The notes under the pieces: model-generated
The model's input: only the letters and a program-made list of their open reading frames with translations
Databases searched by the model: none
Told to the model about the DNA's origin: nothing
Made by a program: the position numbers and the translations under genes
Part shown: positions 1-12,332 of the stretch, piece by piece
Position numbering within the stretch: the first letter of the stretch is position 1
How the letters are laid out: each line of letters opens with the position of its first letter
Source of the DNA: Hydractinia symbiolongicarpus
Lineage: Eukaryota; Cnidaria; Hydrozoa; Anthoathecata; Hydractiniidae
Assembly: GCF_029227915.1 (NCBI RefSeq)
Contig: NC_079875.1
Location: forward strand, 13,019,001-13,083,000
Direction of reading: 5' to 3'
DNA: 64,000 nt

Positions 1-117
1 TATGGCTGTCCATTCCCCCTCCATGTTAAGAACTGCCCTTTTTGGCCGAGCAACGTAAACGTTTGCGTGGCATACCTTTATAAAAACATTGATCACGAGT
101 AAGAATGGAACGTACTA

Positions 118-470
118 TCTGCAAAACATGCAGCTAGCTATGTTCTTTTGCTGACTTTGCTAAATTTTTGTTTTTTGGTATAAAATTGCCAGAGAGAACA
201 AATTGCGTGGGTGATTATAGCTAGAACAAGTTATGTGATTGGACATTCCAACGGAGTAAAATTACCTCACTCACTGTGTAGTATATGTAAAGCTAGCTAG
301 CTATAAGTTAGAAAATCAGTCTTAAAGAATTTTTCTATGCTAGCTATTTTGCTGATTTTATGCGAGCTGGCTAACTCTCTTCTTAAAGTAGCTAGCTAGC
401 CAGCTATATGCTATCGATAATTTAATATTATTCCAGTTAAGTCGGCAGTTCTATGTTAGCTAGCTTTAGG
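118..470. repeat. TAGC/AGCT-rich simple sequence
   Basis: The self-complementary tetranucleotide AGCT/TAGC recurs in clusters, for example GCTAGCTAGCTATA near 293 and TAGCTAGCTAGCC near 391. The motif reappears at about 25101 and 32080, so it looks like a dispersed local simple-sequence family of this genome. No function is apparent. Confidence 0.6.
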
Positions 471-1789
471 TGTGAGTCAATAATTTGCTTAAATCGCAGT
501 CTTTTCACTTACAATAAATAACAAAGCTTTTTTATAATTGATCGTTGGTATAAAACAGGTTTTTCTCGTTTGTTTGTTTATGCTTGCTGTTTTTTATTAG
601 TTATGGTTGGATGAATAATAAAAGTTCTGGAAATTTATAAAATAGTTCTCCATTTCTGGTGTTTTGTGAGTAATCACAACATAACAATAGAAAAAAATGA
701 TTAGCTTACAAATACCGATGGAGAGCATGTGTGTATAAAAATAAGATGTCAGCTAAAAAAAACTTCACTCCCGCCGTATCATAAAGCTTGGTGGGATGGT
801 GTTCGTGAACGAAGCTATTCTCGCTAAGTTAATCTCGCTTTCATCGAAAAAAAATCTACTTTTATCATCATGTAAAGGAATCAGAAACGCATATTTTTTT
901 TATTTTATTTTTTTAAGTGGCTCGAAGGAAAAAATTTTTAAACAACCAAGCCGTCTCTTTTAAAAGTGCTAATCGGTAATGACTCTCCCAAGAGCCCTTT
1001 AACTTTTTCTTGAATGTATGAATTTTGGATTCATATATTCAGGGTGAAGCGAAAGAGTTCATGGGAATCGCAGGTATTATTTATTTAATAATTGTGTAGA
1101 ACAAGAATATTTAGAACTTTTGTGTTGTAAAAACGTTCTTTTAGAAGTTTTTAAGCTTTATTTCACTCCGTTAATCGTCTTTTTGATAACTCCTTCGTTT
1201 GTAATCATACTTTCAGTTTAAGCGATTTACCTTTTTGTCCTGACAAAGGAAAAAATAGTTACTTTGCTTTGTAAAGCCTTTGTGTAGCAAGTAATGTGTA
1301 AATAAAGTCTACAACAAAAACGTCTCGATTCCTTTTACTGTAATCGCCTTTTTCTACAGGAAAAAAAACCCTGTAACTTCTGTAGTTGCAGACATTTTCA
1401 TCCTTCTTGCGGTTGGAAAACGTTTAGTGATGACCGCAAATATTAAGATACACCTTAAATTATCTTGACCTCAGGCGGAAGCGTCTGACAAAATATTTTG
1501 GATATTCGTGCAATCGTTAGCCGAGAATCGAATATCTCAGCAGATACCCGATAGTCTCTGCGGCATTTTATATCATTTTTAATATATAGTTCCTTTAAAA
1601 AATTATATTCAAGTCAATTAGATGGAGAGTTAAAGCTAATTAAAAATAAAAAGTTGTCAAACAAAGGATGATCGCACTCCATCTTTTATTTTACCCTGCT
1701 GAATATCTCCTTATTATTCTGAAAATGACTCTGGTCCGTTTAAATAACAAAGCATGATTATATCTCTTTCAGTTATAGAATATTTAGTT

Positions 1790-1942
1790 AGTTTAGATTA
1801 ACTAAACGAGCGTAGACGAGTGTAGACAATTCTAGACGAGTCACTAGACAAGTCTAAACGGATTACAAGATGAGTGGAAACGAGTCTAGAAGAATCACCA
1901 GACAAGTGTAGACTAGTTTAGACGAGTCGCTGAACGTTTATG
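1790..1942. repeat. Degenerate minisatellite, TAGACGAGT-like unit
   Basis: About ten imperfect repeats of a 10-20 bp unit built on TAGACGAGT or TAGACAAGT run through this stretch. Spacing and sequence are both loose. Nothing suggests coding or regulatory use. Confidence 0.5.
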
Positions 1943-3775
1943 ATCAAATTCAAAGAAATTAATAAACAGAAAGATTGAAACTTTTTAAATGATTGAGTTG
2001 AAATTCAAGTAAACAAGCGTCATTTCATCAAGGCGGCAGTCTACTTCGGTCGCAAAGCATGACGTACTTAGCGCTGTGCGCTCGTGCGTCAAAAGATATA
2101 ATGTCCACAAATTCAAAATGGTGGCGATTTAAGCAAATCCATTGGTCGAAATCATGAACTTACATAAATATACACTACAGCTCACAGCTTCGTTTTTTGC
2201 GATCAAAGTGTACTTTCGTCTTCAAAACGATCAGTGCGTGCAAAAGCGCTCCCAAATATTGCGCAATATTGAGCACTTTGATGCGTGCGCCTTGAACCGA
2301 CGTGAATAAAGATCGAAGTGGACTTTCGGCTTAAGAGCTAGTTGATAAATTATACATAAGGTTTACTAAAAATAAAATACTTAACGGAATTGTTAATAGT
2401 GTATTCTACCGAAAATGTCTTAAGTAAAGATCACATCGCAAAAAAAAATCCATGTTCTTATAATTAAGCAAATATCAAACATCCAATAGTTCATGTGGGC
2501 CTAAATTCACCAGCTGGTATATAATTACCATGCTGTAAAGTTTAACTTTTAAAGTGAAGCTAGACAGTTATGAAATAGTTATGTGGCTTTGACGTAACAA
2601 ATGCAAAAATGCCCTGCCCTTATAACTTTCCTTGTATTAGGTTATAACTTATAAAACTTGGTGCGGATACTCTCTGTCGCAGGACAACTAAAGATTATGC
2701 CTCAAATGCTGACTGTCAGCATTTTCTTTTTTTTTGTATTTGTGTAGCTACATGATATATTTTATATTTCTTGTACATATTGTAAATAATTTTAATTTTA
2801 ATAATTAAATAAACATTTTAGCTATTTTGGCTTAGTTTAAGACCCTTTGATATGCTAGATAGGTTAGATATATAGTTCATAGATTGATGCTATACCTTTT
2901 TTTTATTGAGAAATGCTTACAAACAATGAAAAAAGCATATGAAAATTATTGATAAGCAACTTGTACTGAAAATTAGAAGAGTGGAAGTAGGCGTTCCCTA
3001 AAAATAAAAAATAGCGCCCACAGGCATCAAAGGGAGGTGGAAAGCGAAGAGCGCGTAAGTTATTTGAACAACTTTAGACATATATCCCTAAATGTTAACA
3101 TTTTAAGTCCATTACAATATCTATATATTTACCAACATGTATACATGTATACAAAACCTCTATATATCACAATGCTAAAAATAATTGGAACAAAAATAGG
3201 CAAAATGGGCGTGGCACACCACCTACTGTAAATTTTTGGATTTTTTTTCGAGATTTCTGATCCAAAATGTTAAAAAGTCAACTACTAGGAGTTTCAGGGT
3301 AATACCATTTATGGTTCCAGAGTTATTAAGGAAAGTATGCCAGGTAGAACATGAAGAGGGTTGGCATGCTAATACTTTTTATCCTGAAAACACAGACACA
3401 CACTCAAAAAATGGGAAACATCTTTCAAAGCAAATTTTTTTACAGAATCAATTTTACTAATTATATACTTGTAAATGTGATATTACTCTATTACTCTACT
3501 CAAAAAAAATTTCTTACATTCTTCCACACTATTTCTTTAACCCAACGCGACTAAACCAAATTTTAAACTCTTCAACTTTCCAGGTGTCACACCGTTTATT
3601 CTGTTTCAATAAAATATTGTCAATCCAATTCATTGTCAATTTATAACTGTTGTGTGTCAGTATTCTTCGTTATCTTAAAACAATGTTTAAACCTTGATGT
3701 AGCTATCACTGACCAAAAATGGATCTTTTAAGACAATACTTTGTTCAAAACATAATAAAATTCAATATGTCTAGC

Positions 3776-3935
3776 GTACATCGATAAGTAAATTTTTGCT
3801 TGTCTTTGATGACGTCACATTTTCTGTGACGTCACCAAAAGCTTGAAATTTATTCAAAATACAAATATATGTTCAAATTTAATTACTTTAGTTCTTTGGC
3901 GAATGTTTACATTCTGTTTGAAGTTTCTACGTCAC
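3776..3935. mobile_element. Diverged copy of piggyBac-MITE interior
   Basis: Two blocks match the interior of the piggyBac-like MITE at 29766-30504 in the same order and spacing. One contains TTTTCTGTGACGTCA followed by CAAAAGCTTGAAA. The other contains GGCGAAT followed by TTACATTCTGTTTGAAG. The GC-rich terminal repeats of that element are not visible here, so this is a truncated or strongly decayed family member. Confidence 0.5.
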
Positions 3936-5198
3936 AGAAAATATGCTAACGGAAGCAAAAATATATTGCCACCATTTTGTTTCTTTTGTGACGTACTATA
4001 AGTCTGGTAACTTTGATTTAGTTTGGACAAGCCTATGAAAAGTTATTAAGAGGGAGGGGATTCCATAATATGTTCGAAAAACCCCAGACCGGAAGAATTA
4101 ATTTCAGTATTTGTCCAAACGATTAAAGCTGAAAAGAACAATGCAAGAACAGTACTTGTCCATGCAATGATGGATTTGAGGAAGATGACTGTTCGATAGA
4201 GAGAAATAAGTTCAAATATCATAATTGACCAAATTTCACTAAAGGTTCGATATCTTCAATCAATAAAAAAGATTAGTAAAGTCATTGCATTGCACGTATA
4301 GCTTTACCAAACAACTTGAAAACGGCTGGAAATAACTGACTTCGGGTCTTGCATACCTACGTGCCTAAATATCGTATGCGCTAATCTTTCATAATAAATT
4401 TTGCGTAGGGATCCGCAGTGTCAAAGATCTAATTAATAAAATACAAGAAACTAAATTCCACTTGACCAACCTAATAAAGCTAATTTAACTATAAGGTTAC
4501 GCGTTTTTAGAAAACTTTCACTTTTACTATTCTCAATTTTTGTATGTTTGCACTCTTGCTATTTTTGATTTTGTGTCCAAATCAGGGTCCGATCATTTGC
4601 ATCTTTTCAATAATCCATAGGAAAAAAGGCATCCATTTGCGTGACAACGTTGTATTCAGAAGGACAAAAGACTGAATACATAGAAAAAAACCAGCTCAAT
4701 ACAAAAAAGCAACAGACAGGCACTTTCAGACGGAGCTCTCTGTCGCGGCAGTAAATCACAAAGAAGAAGTAAAAAAAGTAATAAAACCTCCTATCAAAAG
4801 CGTGAACTTCATCTTCTAAATTTGCTTAAAAATTAAAAGAGTTGGGTTTAGTGTAAAAAGTCGATTAGTCGAAAGTATTTCTCTTTGTAAGGAACTAATT
4901 GCACCTACCTTATTGTGAATTACCATCTTCTTCTTATGAACTGTGAAATAACAATTTTTTGTTATGCCTATACTCAGATACACCTCCGGCCGTAGTTCCT
5001 GGTGTGGAACTTTGTGAAGGGAAGGAATAAAAGCTGCTTGAGATTCAATGTTATGGGTAGCAATATCAGAACATCACATCCTGTATTCTGCATTGTTTAC
5101 TCCAAAGGTAAAATAAACGTTTGCATGTTGTTGAGGATTCAGTTAAAAAATACTTTTTGTCTGGTTCTTTTCTCAATATCACTATATTTGTATTATAG

Positions 5199-5376
5199 AG
5201 TCCTGGAAGCACCTCCATCACAAATGAAGCTGTGGCCGTCCCTTTTGCTGAAGTATTGTGCACTCTTCCGTCTCCTTCTCTTTTTTTGGTCGGTGACCCC
5301 TCAAACACTATTGCCAAATACACCAATGCATTCTACGTTCAGCTCTCAAACGATGGACCCAATTTAGTAGACATTG
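5199..5376 (+). pseudogene. IPT/TIG-like exon (part of 5199-9203)
   Basis: A 178-nt open segment follows the acceptor TTGTATTATAG and ends at a GTAATT donor, in phase 1. Its translation carries VLCTLPSPS and then YVQLSNDGPN. These resemble the end of an IPT/TIG-like domain, where a C-x-x-P segment is followed by a strand ending in SNDG, as in multidomain invertebrate surface proteins. Without a profile search the family assignment is tentative. Confidence 0.45.
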
Positions 5377-5558
5377 GTAATTTACGACTCAAAATGAATT
5401 ATTCAATGTAATTCAACCTCTGCTGCTTTTGAAGTAAATGTAAATTACTTTAGATCTCAGAATTGCAAAACGCTTAACTCGACTTTTAATTTAGGCTACG
5501 GAGAAGTTTAGTTGTTTTCAACTGATAAGTGATCTAATTTACTGCTTCATGAATTTAG

Positions 5559-5673
5559 ATATCAATGTGCAGAATCAATGGATATTGTCTTGCCAAAGGC
5601 CAATTGAATCCATCACGTTCTGTTTAAGAATGTGTACTTTCAATCGATCAGTATAGCTTCTCAGTAAGACAAG
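5559..5673 (+). pseudogene. Cys-rich exon with in-frame stop
   Basis: In the frame that joins correctly to the TSP1 exon (phase 1 donor at 5673/5674), this segment reads CRINGYCLAKGQLNPSRS. That resembles the C-x-I-x-G-x-C...NP..C..C motif seen in VWDE-like and related extracellular proteins. It then meets TAA at 5625-5627 exactly where a cysteine pair would be expected. The 5' border is not in phase with the preceding exon, so an indel or a different acceptor is required. These defects mark it as decayed. Confidence 0.4.
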
Positions 5674-6330
5674 GTACGTATGTATTTTAATTTTAAGTAA
5701 AGTGAAATATGGAACAGCTGCCTGTCCATACATGCCTGCTTGTAGGCTGGTATCAGCATTAAATAATTATCTTTAAATTACCAATAAATGTTACTAGCAT
5801 GTGACCTAAACTTATTTTACTTCAAAATATTTCCATATTTAAATTTTAATGTTGTTGTAAATACTTAAACCATGCCCCATCCGGAAAAGGTTTAACTACT
5901 TATGATTTTTGGCCACAGGCTCCTACATATTAACCCCAAAATTTTCTGGTCAAAATGGCGACACCAAAATTTCTTTTACACCTAACTGCCGTTTTAAGGC
6001 AAATTTATTCCCAGTATTGGCCCTTCTAGGCCAAAATTAGTGCAAATTGTCCTTAAAACACTTCTATGGTGATGTTTAGCCTTCTTATGTTGAATAAGAA
6101 CGGAATTGCCCTTTTGTTCTTCTCAGCTGCATTGCAATGAGCTAACAAAGATAGTTTTGTTAGAATCCTCAGGAAAGGAGCCCAGGTTATATTTCGAGGA
6201 AAGATTCCTTGGAAATAACATATAAACCGCCTCCCCTGCCACAAATGTTTTTATAACACAACACAATAGTAAGTCATCAGTATTGACCGACAGCATAATC
6301 TGTCTCCTTTACACCAACACTCTTTTTCAG

Positions 6331-6475
6331 CTAGCTGTCAATGGTTTGATTGGTCCGCGCGGAAACCATGTTCGACGACATGTGCCCAAGGTCATATGAG
6401 GAAGAGTAGAACATCTACATATCAATCATGTGATGGACTTATTCCTTCACAGACGTATTCCTTCACCATGTCCAG
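6331..6475 (+). pseudogene. Thrombospondin type 1 repeat exon
   Basis: A 145-nt exon lies between a CTTTTTCAG acceptor and a GTAATT donor. It encodes WFDWSARKPCSTTCAQGHM followed by R/K-rich residues and a later SCDG. The W-x-x-W, C-S-x-T-C and Q-G-x-x-R pattern is the core of a TSP1 domain, which binds glycosaminoglycans and other ligands outside the cell. Several of the six conserved cysteines are absent, because the C-terminal part reads QTYSFTMSR. The phases (enters 1, leaves 2) match the neighbouring exons. Confidence 0.65.
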
Positions 6476-6942
6476 GTAATTCGCTCAAATTTTTCACGAT
6501 TTTATCATTATCTAAGGGATACATTTTCCTGATATTTTTGTGAACTGCTTGTTGGGCTTTTAAATATGACAAAACGTGATACTAATTCCACATAGGATCT
6601 CTTTCCCAGAGCAGTGCATATGGTTTAATAAAGACCGGAAACTTTGACACGAAAAATCTTAAAATTTTTAAATGTCAATCTTAGTACTTAAAAAAGTTGT
6701 CCTTGGGATAAGCTGGCTGTTATCTTACATCTGAACAGAAGCCTGAATCCATTCTAGCTTTTCCTTTCCATTTTAATAAGGCAAACAGAATCTAAAGACT
6801 AATTTAGATCTGTTCTGATACTTGCTGTTGGGTAAAATTTGAAAAGTTTTTGTAACACTTAAAAATAAAAAATAAACACAGTTTATAACTGTTTTTACCC
6901 TGTTAAAGCAGAACGACTCCTGTAACATTGTTTTATTTTAAG

Positions 6943-7067
6943 GGAAAAGTACAAGTATACTGTGTGAGATTATATCTCCTTATCAGATCAAACTGGTCAC
7001 TGGGTAGTTAGCACTCACACTCCGTCTCTAAGTACTGGACCAGATGGAGATCATACCTTCCCATCAG
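6943..7067 (+). pseudogene. MAM domain exon 1, in-frame TGA
   Basis: From a TTTTATTTTAAG acceptor to a GTAAGG donor, the frame set by the upstream TSP1 exon reads TGA at 6965-6967 and then continues SLSDQTGHWVVSTHTPSLS and TGPDGDH. The W..........T...TGP..DH order is diagnostic of the first half of a MAM domain. The TGA falls near a conserved early Cys/aromatic position, so it may be a nonsense change of a Cys or Trp codon. Confidence 0.6.
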
Positions 7068-7398
7068 GTAAGGTTATGTGAGACGTATGATAGAATAAGC
7101 CTAAAAAATAAATATATTACAGGAAATATAAAAAACTAAGTACGAAATTCATGTAGATAATGATCACTATCTGCGAGTTACAAACCTATTTATACTAGGG
7201 GTTTTGTGAGCCTCATCAGTAACACCATCCTTAGTAATTTATGATGAGATCTTTTGTGTCTATCGTCCTATCTTAAAACGATAATTTTTTGTCAAAGGAA
7301 TCAAACCTTTGAATTATTTTTGAGCATAATAAATGCTATGTTTGTAATCTGCAAGTAATTTCCAACGCAATAGTATATAATACATACATAAATTTTAA

Positions 7399-7547
7399 CT
7401 ATATTGTAATACCCGTATACGTTTGTCCGTCCGTCTCTCTGTCACGCAAAATGGTAGCTTAGCTGCGCAAGTAGCGAGACGCACGCAATATGCGGTATAA
7501 CAAGGACGGGCGAACCCGTGGATTTTTCCACGGGCTAACGACTATAG
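7399..7547 (+). mobile_element. Short Helitron-like element, copy 1
   Basis: The element starts near CTATATTGTAATACCCGTAT. It continues through a conserved GTCCGTCCGTC...TGTCACGCAAAATGGTAGC head and ends with the perfect hairpin CCCGTGGA-TTTT-TCCACGGG followed by CTAACGACTATAG. A hairpin about 10 bases before a CTAG-like 3' terminus, no terminal inverted repeats and a conserved 5' end are Helitron features. The same head recurs at 24484. The same tail recurs at 32829 (minus), 34841, 34948 and 35105. Confidence 0.55.
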
Positions 7548-7755
7548 AAATTTAAAATTAGACAAAGTTCTTATCCTAGCTATGAAGAATTCAATGCCAG
7601 AACCATAGATTTATACTTTCTAATTCATATAGTAAAATTGAACATAATATCAGAGATTGATTAACTTAGTCATAAAACAAGGGAGGGAGAGAAAAAATAA
7701 TTAAACGTTTTTAGTTGCTTGAGAATGACTCTAATCATTTATGTTATACTTTTAG

Positions 7756-8047
7756 GTTGTGGTCATTTCATTTATTACGAAGCTAGTGGCAAACCTACTG
7801 GACATATAGCCTATTTAACCTCGTCCTCATTTGTGCCAATGCAAACCAAGTGTTATTTTAAATTCTATGTGTCAATGTACACCCATTTTCTCCAATATAT
7901 GGGTTCCTTACATGTCTACATTATAAATAGTGCCACACTGCAGCAAAATCTTCTTTGGGAAAACAACGGAGTGCTAACAAATAATGCTTCACATTGGAAA
8001 AATGTTAATATAGATGTTAATTTCGCTGTTAAAGTGCAAATATGTCT
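7756..8047 (+). pseudogene. MAM domain exon 2
   Basis: This 292-nt exon (acceptor TATACTTTTAG, donor GTAAGT) is fully open. It begins CGHFIYYEASGKPTGHIAYL and includes KCYFKFYVSMY, GSLHVYII, LLWENNG and HWKNVNIDV. These match the MAM consensus order: G.Y...E.S....G..A.L, C..F.Y.MYG..G.L.V, LW...G, and W....V. The free-standing MAM core is intact and is the best-supported coding segment of this locus. MAM domains mediate adhesion or oligomerisation of membrane and matrix proteins. It leaves in phase 2, matching the next exon. Confidence 0.8.
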
Positions 8048-9055
8048 GTAAGTTATCTAATCAGGTGATAATTTCCATACCCAAAAACGATACCCAAAAA
8101 CGTGCTTCTCACATTATTGGTTAATTCAGTAAAGCCCTACTCGCAATAAACCAATTGCTAAGTTAATAAACTAGAAACATCTGGTAGTGGTAGTTATTTT
8201 ACTACATCTTTTTGGAAGAGTTGGACGTTTGATATAGCTTTCATATTTCTCAGATTTTCTGTGTGATTAAAATAAATTTTATTTGATAAAATGTTTACAT
8301 TAATTTTATTGGTACCATTTTTTATATAGTTCCTATTTAAAGCAGTTAGTGGAAGTGGCCATAATTCGGATATAGCAATCGATGCTGGCACATTGGTGGC
8401 TGCCCAGTGCTCTCATAATTGCAGTTAACAAAAATCTATGTCCTCTGTATTTTTTTCACTTCGATAACAACACAATGAAAATGGTAAAGGGTTAAAATGT
8501 TTTCATGCATTGTCATCACACAAAAGTTACAATATGCTTCTATGAACTGTGCCGTAACCACAATTTTAATATTGGAGGGTCCTATATAGAAAAAATACAT
8601 ACATAAAGTTCGTTTTATATAGTGGCTACCCGATGCACCCCCATGGTGGGCGCCGAGTGTGAAATTATTAAATTTTACATTTCTAAATTGGCGGAAATTA
8701 CCCTTCCAGTCGTCAAAGATCTCATGGTTTAATGTTAAAAATCACGATGAATGTTTAGATATTTTAGTAATTTAAAAAAGCTGCATTGTTTAATTGGCAT
8801 CAAAATTTAGATAAAAATTTCCATCAGAAACCAAAAGGTAGAAAGAGATTTATATACACGACTATAATAATATAAAAAATGATAAGAACACTAGAAATTT
8901 TAAAGGTGCTAGCGCTTTTTAGAAAATGCGGTTTAAAGCTGAAAAACGTCGTTCGCTAACAGCATTTGTAACAAGAATAACTAAGATCCGTTTTCCCACT
9001 TTTATAATGTCAAACAGTTTACTTGGGTTATCTAACTTTTGGAGAAATTACATTA

Positions 9056-9133
9056 AATCCCTCTCCTTTTCTCCCTTTCTTTCTTTTTTCCTCTCTTTTT
9101 TTCTTTTTCTCTCTCTTTCTTTCTTTTTTCCAG
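9056..9133 (+). repeat. CTTT-rich pyrimidine tract
   Basis: About 78 bases of almost pure C/T run directly up to a CAG that may serve as the 3' splice site of the last MAM exon. The tract is far longer than a usual polypyrimidine tract and may be an expanded microsatellite. Confidence 0.6.
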
Positions 9134-9203
9134 TAGGAAAGTTATTGGGGGGACCTGTGGCCCCTTGGCGGTTACGGCACTGGTGAAGGAACAAAGTTTT
9201 TAA
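9134..9203 (+). pseudogene. Probable last MAM exon
   Basis: After a very long pyrimidine tract (about 9056-9133) ending in CAG, the phase-2 frame reads RKVIGGTCGPLAVTAL and stops at TAA 9201-9203. This corresponds to the end of a MAM domain (F.G..G....ALDDI), but the DDI residues are replaced. The VIGG motif also recalls a trypsin N-terminus. MAM is preferred because of phase and position. The segment is short and could be fortuitous. Confidence 0.35.
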
Positions 9204-12200
9204 GAATCGTATAGCTGTTAAGAAAAACACTGGATGAACTTTTCCTAAGTTTGCGTTTAATTTATTTTAAAAACATTTTACTGGTATTTTTAACAAGGCT
9301 GTCTTAATTAGCACCAAAATATTACCAAAACAAGACAACACAAAACTAAACTATAAAACAAATCAAATCAAGTCTTGCAATATACTTATATTTCCCTAAC
9401 ACAGCAGCAATGGCGAATGATAAACTAACTTAATATATATAACCTGTGTAGAGATACGAAAACTTTAATTTATTCAAAATCGTGAGCACTCCAGTTTTTT
9501 ACAAGCTCGTGAGCTTGTACTAAAACGCAAATGTGTCCTACAAGAATGGAAATTTTAGCCTCTTTGAGCACCGATACAAGAGCAGTCGCATGTTCGAATC
9601 TCATCCTGGTAACTATTTTTACTTTTTTTTTCTTTTTTCTTTTTAAAAAGATAAGTGTTCCAAAGCTTTATTTAACTAACTGGTAAAGTAAAGGTGTTTC
9701 CATGAAAGTTTTCAAAAGTGAATGTAGGCAGAAATAAGGTCTTCCCAAATGCCTGAAAAGTAGTCTGCAAAAAATAAAATTTCCACAACAATACGTAAGA
9801 GAAAAACGAAGACGCTCCACTATATATAAATAATGACGAGAACGAAATTCTTTTCGCTACGCTAATGACACGCCAACATAGAGAAATATGATTTCGGAAA
9901 CACTTCGAAAGAACATAATTTTTCTGATTCCGTTCTTGTTATTTGTCTCCGCGACATAAGTGCACAGGATTCTTTTTACCGAAGTTTGCTGTTTGTGACA
10001 ATTCTGGTAATATTTTTTAAACTGCAGTTATTTCTTTTTCGAACAATTAAGATTTACTTGTATATTATTTTTTTATTTTGCTTTTTCTCACTGAGTGACT
10101 TTCTTATACCCCGTTGTTTTTTGTTTTTTTTGTTTGGTTTTTTGTTTTTGTTTTTGGGAGGGGGGGTACTGAATTACTGAATTACGCAGATTTTAGGTGG
10201 GGCTTGTGGTCTTTCTTCTTCCCGTCAGCCGGTCTACCCCAGACTGACCCATCAAAAATTGAGGAATTTTTGAGGAATTTTCAATTTAAGAAGATCTCAC
10301 AAATCAATTTTGAAAAATAATTGCGTAGTGCGTAACAAATATTATTGCCTATTTGAATAGCAAAATATGTCGTATCTAACTTCGTAACAAAAACACAATT
10401 TGATAGACATATTTTTGTAAACTTTATTCGCGAGGTTGTTTGCGTATATCATACGTCTTGTTGAATTTAATATAGTGTCCGAAACTTTAGCAAGGTTTAT
10501 TATGTTCTTATTTAAACTGTGTGTAGAGAGCTAGCAAGCTTAGCTACTTTTTTATTTTATGGCCAAATATTTTTAGTATTTATCCCGGCATGGCTACATA
10601 CAAATTAAACAATTTTCTTATTAAAAAGTTGTGTAATCTGTTTTAACCTCTTTGTTAGTTTGTAAAAAATCAATTTTGACGAAATGACCGAAATGTTTTT
10701 TGGTGGAAATGCTTTAATACACGATAATGCATACCTTAAAGCTTTTTTTTTTATACTAAATTGTGGCTAACAAGTGATTTGGAATGTTGCCATATTTGCT
10801 ATATTGGATTACAAACGTTCCTGGATTTACAAATTATTTGACTAATTTATCTAAGTTTTTACTTGATATTCTGTTTTTGTGTGATACTAGCAAACATTTC
10901 TAAAAAATCTATATATTTAGAATATCTATTTAAGATTTCTGCCTTATTTTTTCAATGTCACTATATATATAAATATCCTATATTTAGTATTTTCAATGTA
11001 AATCTTCCATGACTATACAACTTGAACTACTTTATGCCAATGTGCATGGAAGCTCAACAACACTCAAGCCGAACTTTAAAACATTCTTCCGCAAGCACTT
11101 TCTTCCCTTTAAATAGTGCTTTTAATACAATGGTTTTAAAACTAGACTCTGTTGAGATATGTAATTTATTATTAGTCTCTTCACTTGTTTTATATGACTT
11201 TTTGCAAGATCTGTATATTTTTCTCTCTCCCTTTTGAAGAGTTTGTATAATTTTTGCGAATTTTGTATATTTGTGTAATTTGTGCAAATTTTGTATACAA
11301 TTGATCTTTTTAAGCCTCTGTTTGTTTTTCTTAATATTAATATTAATTTTAGAGATGTTTACTATATGAACACCTGTGGTCAGAAATAGCAACCTTACCT
11401 AACAATATATTTTTTCCTTTTACGCTTATTACACAATCCATTTTCTGCAAGTTGACAGCTAGATATTGGCGCAATAAATAACATTTTGATTAAGGTTTGT
11501 TTACAAATATAGCCTTCTTATTGTTAGTATATGCCTGCAACTTTACAAAAACGACGGTACAAATTTATTTAGAGACAGTTATGACGATAGCGCTGTCTTA
11601 AAGTACGCCGTCGTGATTTTCGAAACGGAATCTACTGTGTATGTTGTTAACTTCCGTGATGTGAAGTAATGTATCAAAATTTCCTTTAAGGGACAAGTTC
11701 AGGCGTTAATTTTTAAACCACCTTAACTACTGTAGGGCGTTTAAATGCGTTCGTTTACAGGGCGCAGACTTGGACCCATTGGGGAGTTTAGAATGACCTC
11801 ACCCCCCACCTCCTAGTTGTGCTTGATCCTCGATCAGCACATTGGAAGTTATTTTACACCACTCAAAAAAAACATTAATCCGCCGCTGCACAGATGGACT
11901 GCTCTGAATATTAAGGATTAGGTTGTTGTGAAAAGTGCTCTACGTGTTTTAGAAAGACAACAAATCGGCTATACGCTTTTTTTAAGAACATTTAGGTTCT
12001 ACCCAGGCTGATTACTATTCTCATTTCTTTATCGTTCTGCAATAGACTATTTAATCAATATTGTTTTTAACCTGAAATCCCAGCCTGATATTCTTATAAA
12101 GCATATTCTTATATGAGATAACCGTGTACTAAACGGTACCAAACATGGACCATCATTCTGCCACCACCAACCATTTCTCATCCATAAAAACGGGTGTGTA

Positions 12201-12332
12201 TTCTATGAGTTAAAACATGTTGGCATCCTACAAAAAGAAAATTTCTTACACCCGTAGAAAATATTTTAGATGGTTTAGCTTACGAAATAGCTAAATTTTA
12301 ATCGGCTTTGTTGCCACGGGCTGATAATGGAA
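9204..12332. other. No gene seen
   Basis: There is no recognisable coding region. A self-complementary ACAAGCTCGTGAGCTTGT lies at about 9500-9517. Near 9583-9605, GTTCGAATC resembles a tRNA T-loop, but the flanking bases do not pair as a T-stem. T/G-rich low-complexity sequence lies at about 10110-10170. Confidence 0.55.

Larger units (their letters stand above)
1..4980. other. Gene-free AT-rich stretch
   Basis: No reading frame here has protein-like composition, a recognisable domain or convincing splice sites. The few ORFs of 60-75 codons around 3.0-3.5 kb are low-complexity. The stretch holds an AGCT/TAGC-rich start, a small degenerate minisatellite near 1.8 kb and a diverged copy of the piggyBac-MITE interior near 3.8 kb, listed separately. 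Positions 2030-2330 are locally richer in CG dinucleotides. They contain two similar short motifs reading roughly GATC(A/G)AAGTG(T/G)ACTTTCG, at about 2203 and 2311, and may be an old repeat. Confidence 0.6.
5199..9203 (+). pseudogene. Broken IPT-like/TSP1/MAM extracellular protein gene
   Basis: Six exon-like segments lie in order on the plus strand: 5199-5376, 5559-5673, 6331-6475, 6943-7067, 7756-8047 and 9134-9203. Each internal junction has AG and GT borders. All intron phases agree except the entry into the second segment. Recognisable modules are an IPT/TIG-like piece, a Cys-rich piece, a TSP1 repeat and a MAM domain spread over the last three exons. Such modules belong to secreted or cell-surface adhesion and matrix proteins. 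An in-frame TAA at 5625 and a TGA at 6965 interrupt the message. The upstream part is not resolved: a possible earlier exon at about 4981-5107 has stops in every frame. The last segment ends in a TAA at 9201 without a full MAM terminus. A decayed gene is the simplest reading. A diverged functional gene with sequencing errors, or exons I have mis-bounded, remain possible. Confidence 0.55.

Noticed and set aside
4981-5107. Possible upstream exon with VPGVELCEGK, recalling a galactose-binding lectin start
   Set aside because: All frames contain stops and the similarity ends after a few residues. Not enough to annotate.
9134-9180. VIGG motif suggesting a trypsin-like protease start
   Set aside because: Splice phase and position fit the end of the preceding MAM domain better, and no protease sequence follows before the stop.
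9583-9610. GTTCGAATC resembling a tRNA T-loop
   Set aside because: The bases on either side do not pair and no A-box or acceptor stem is present.
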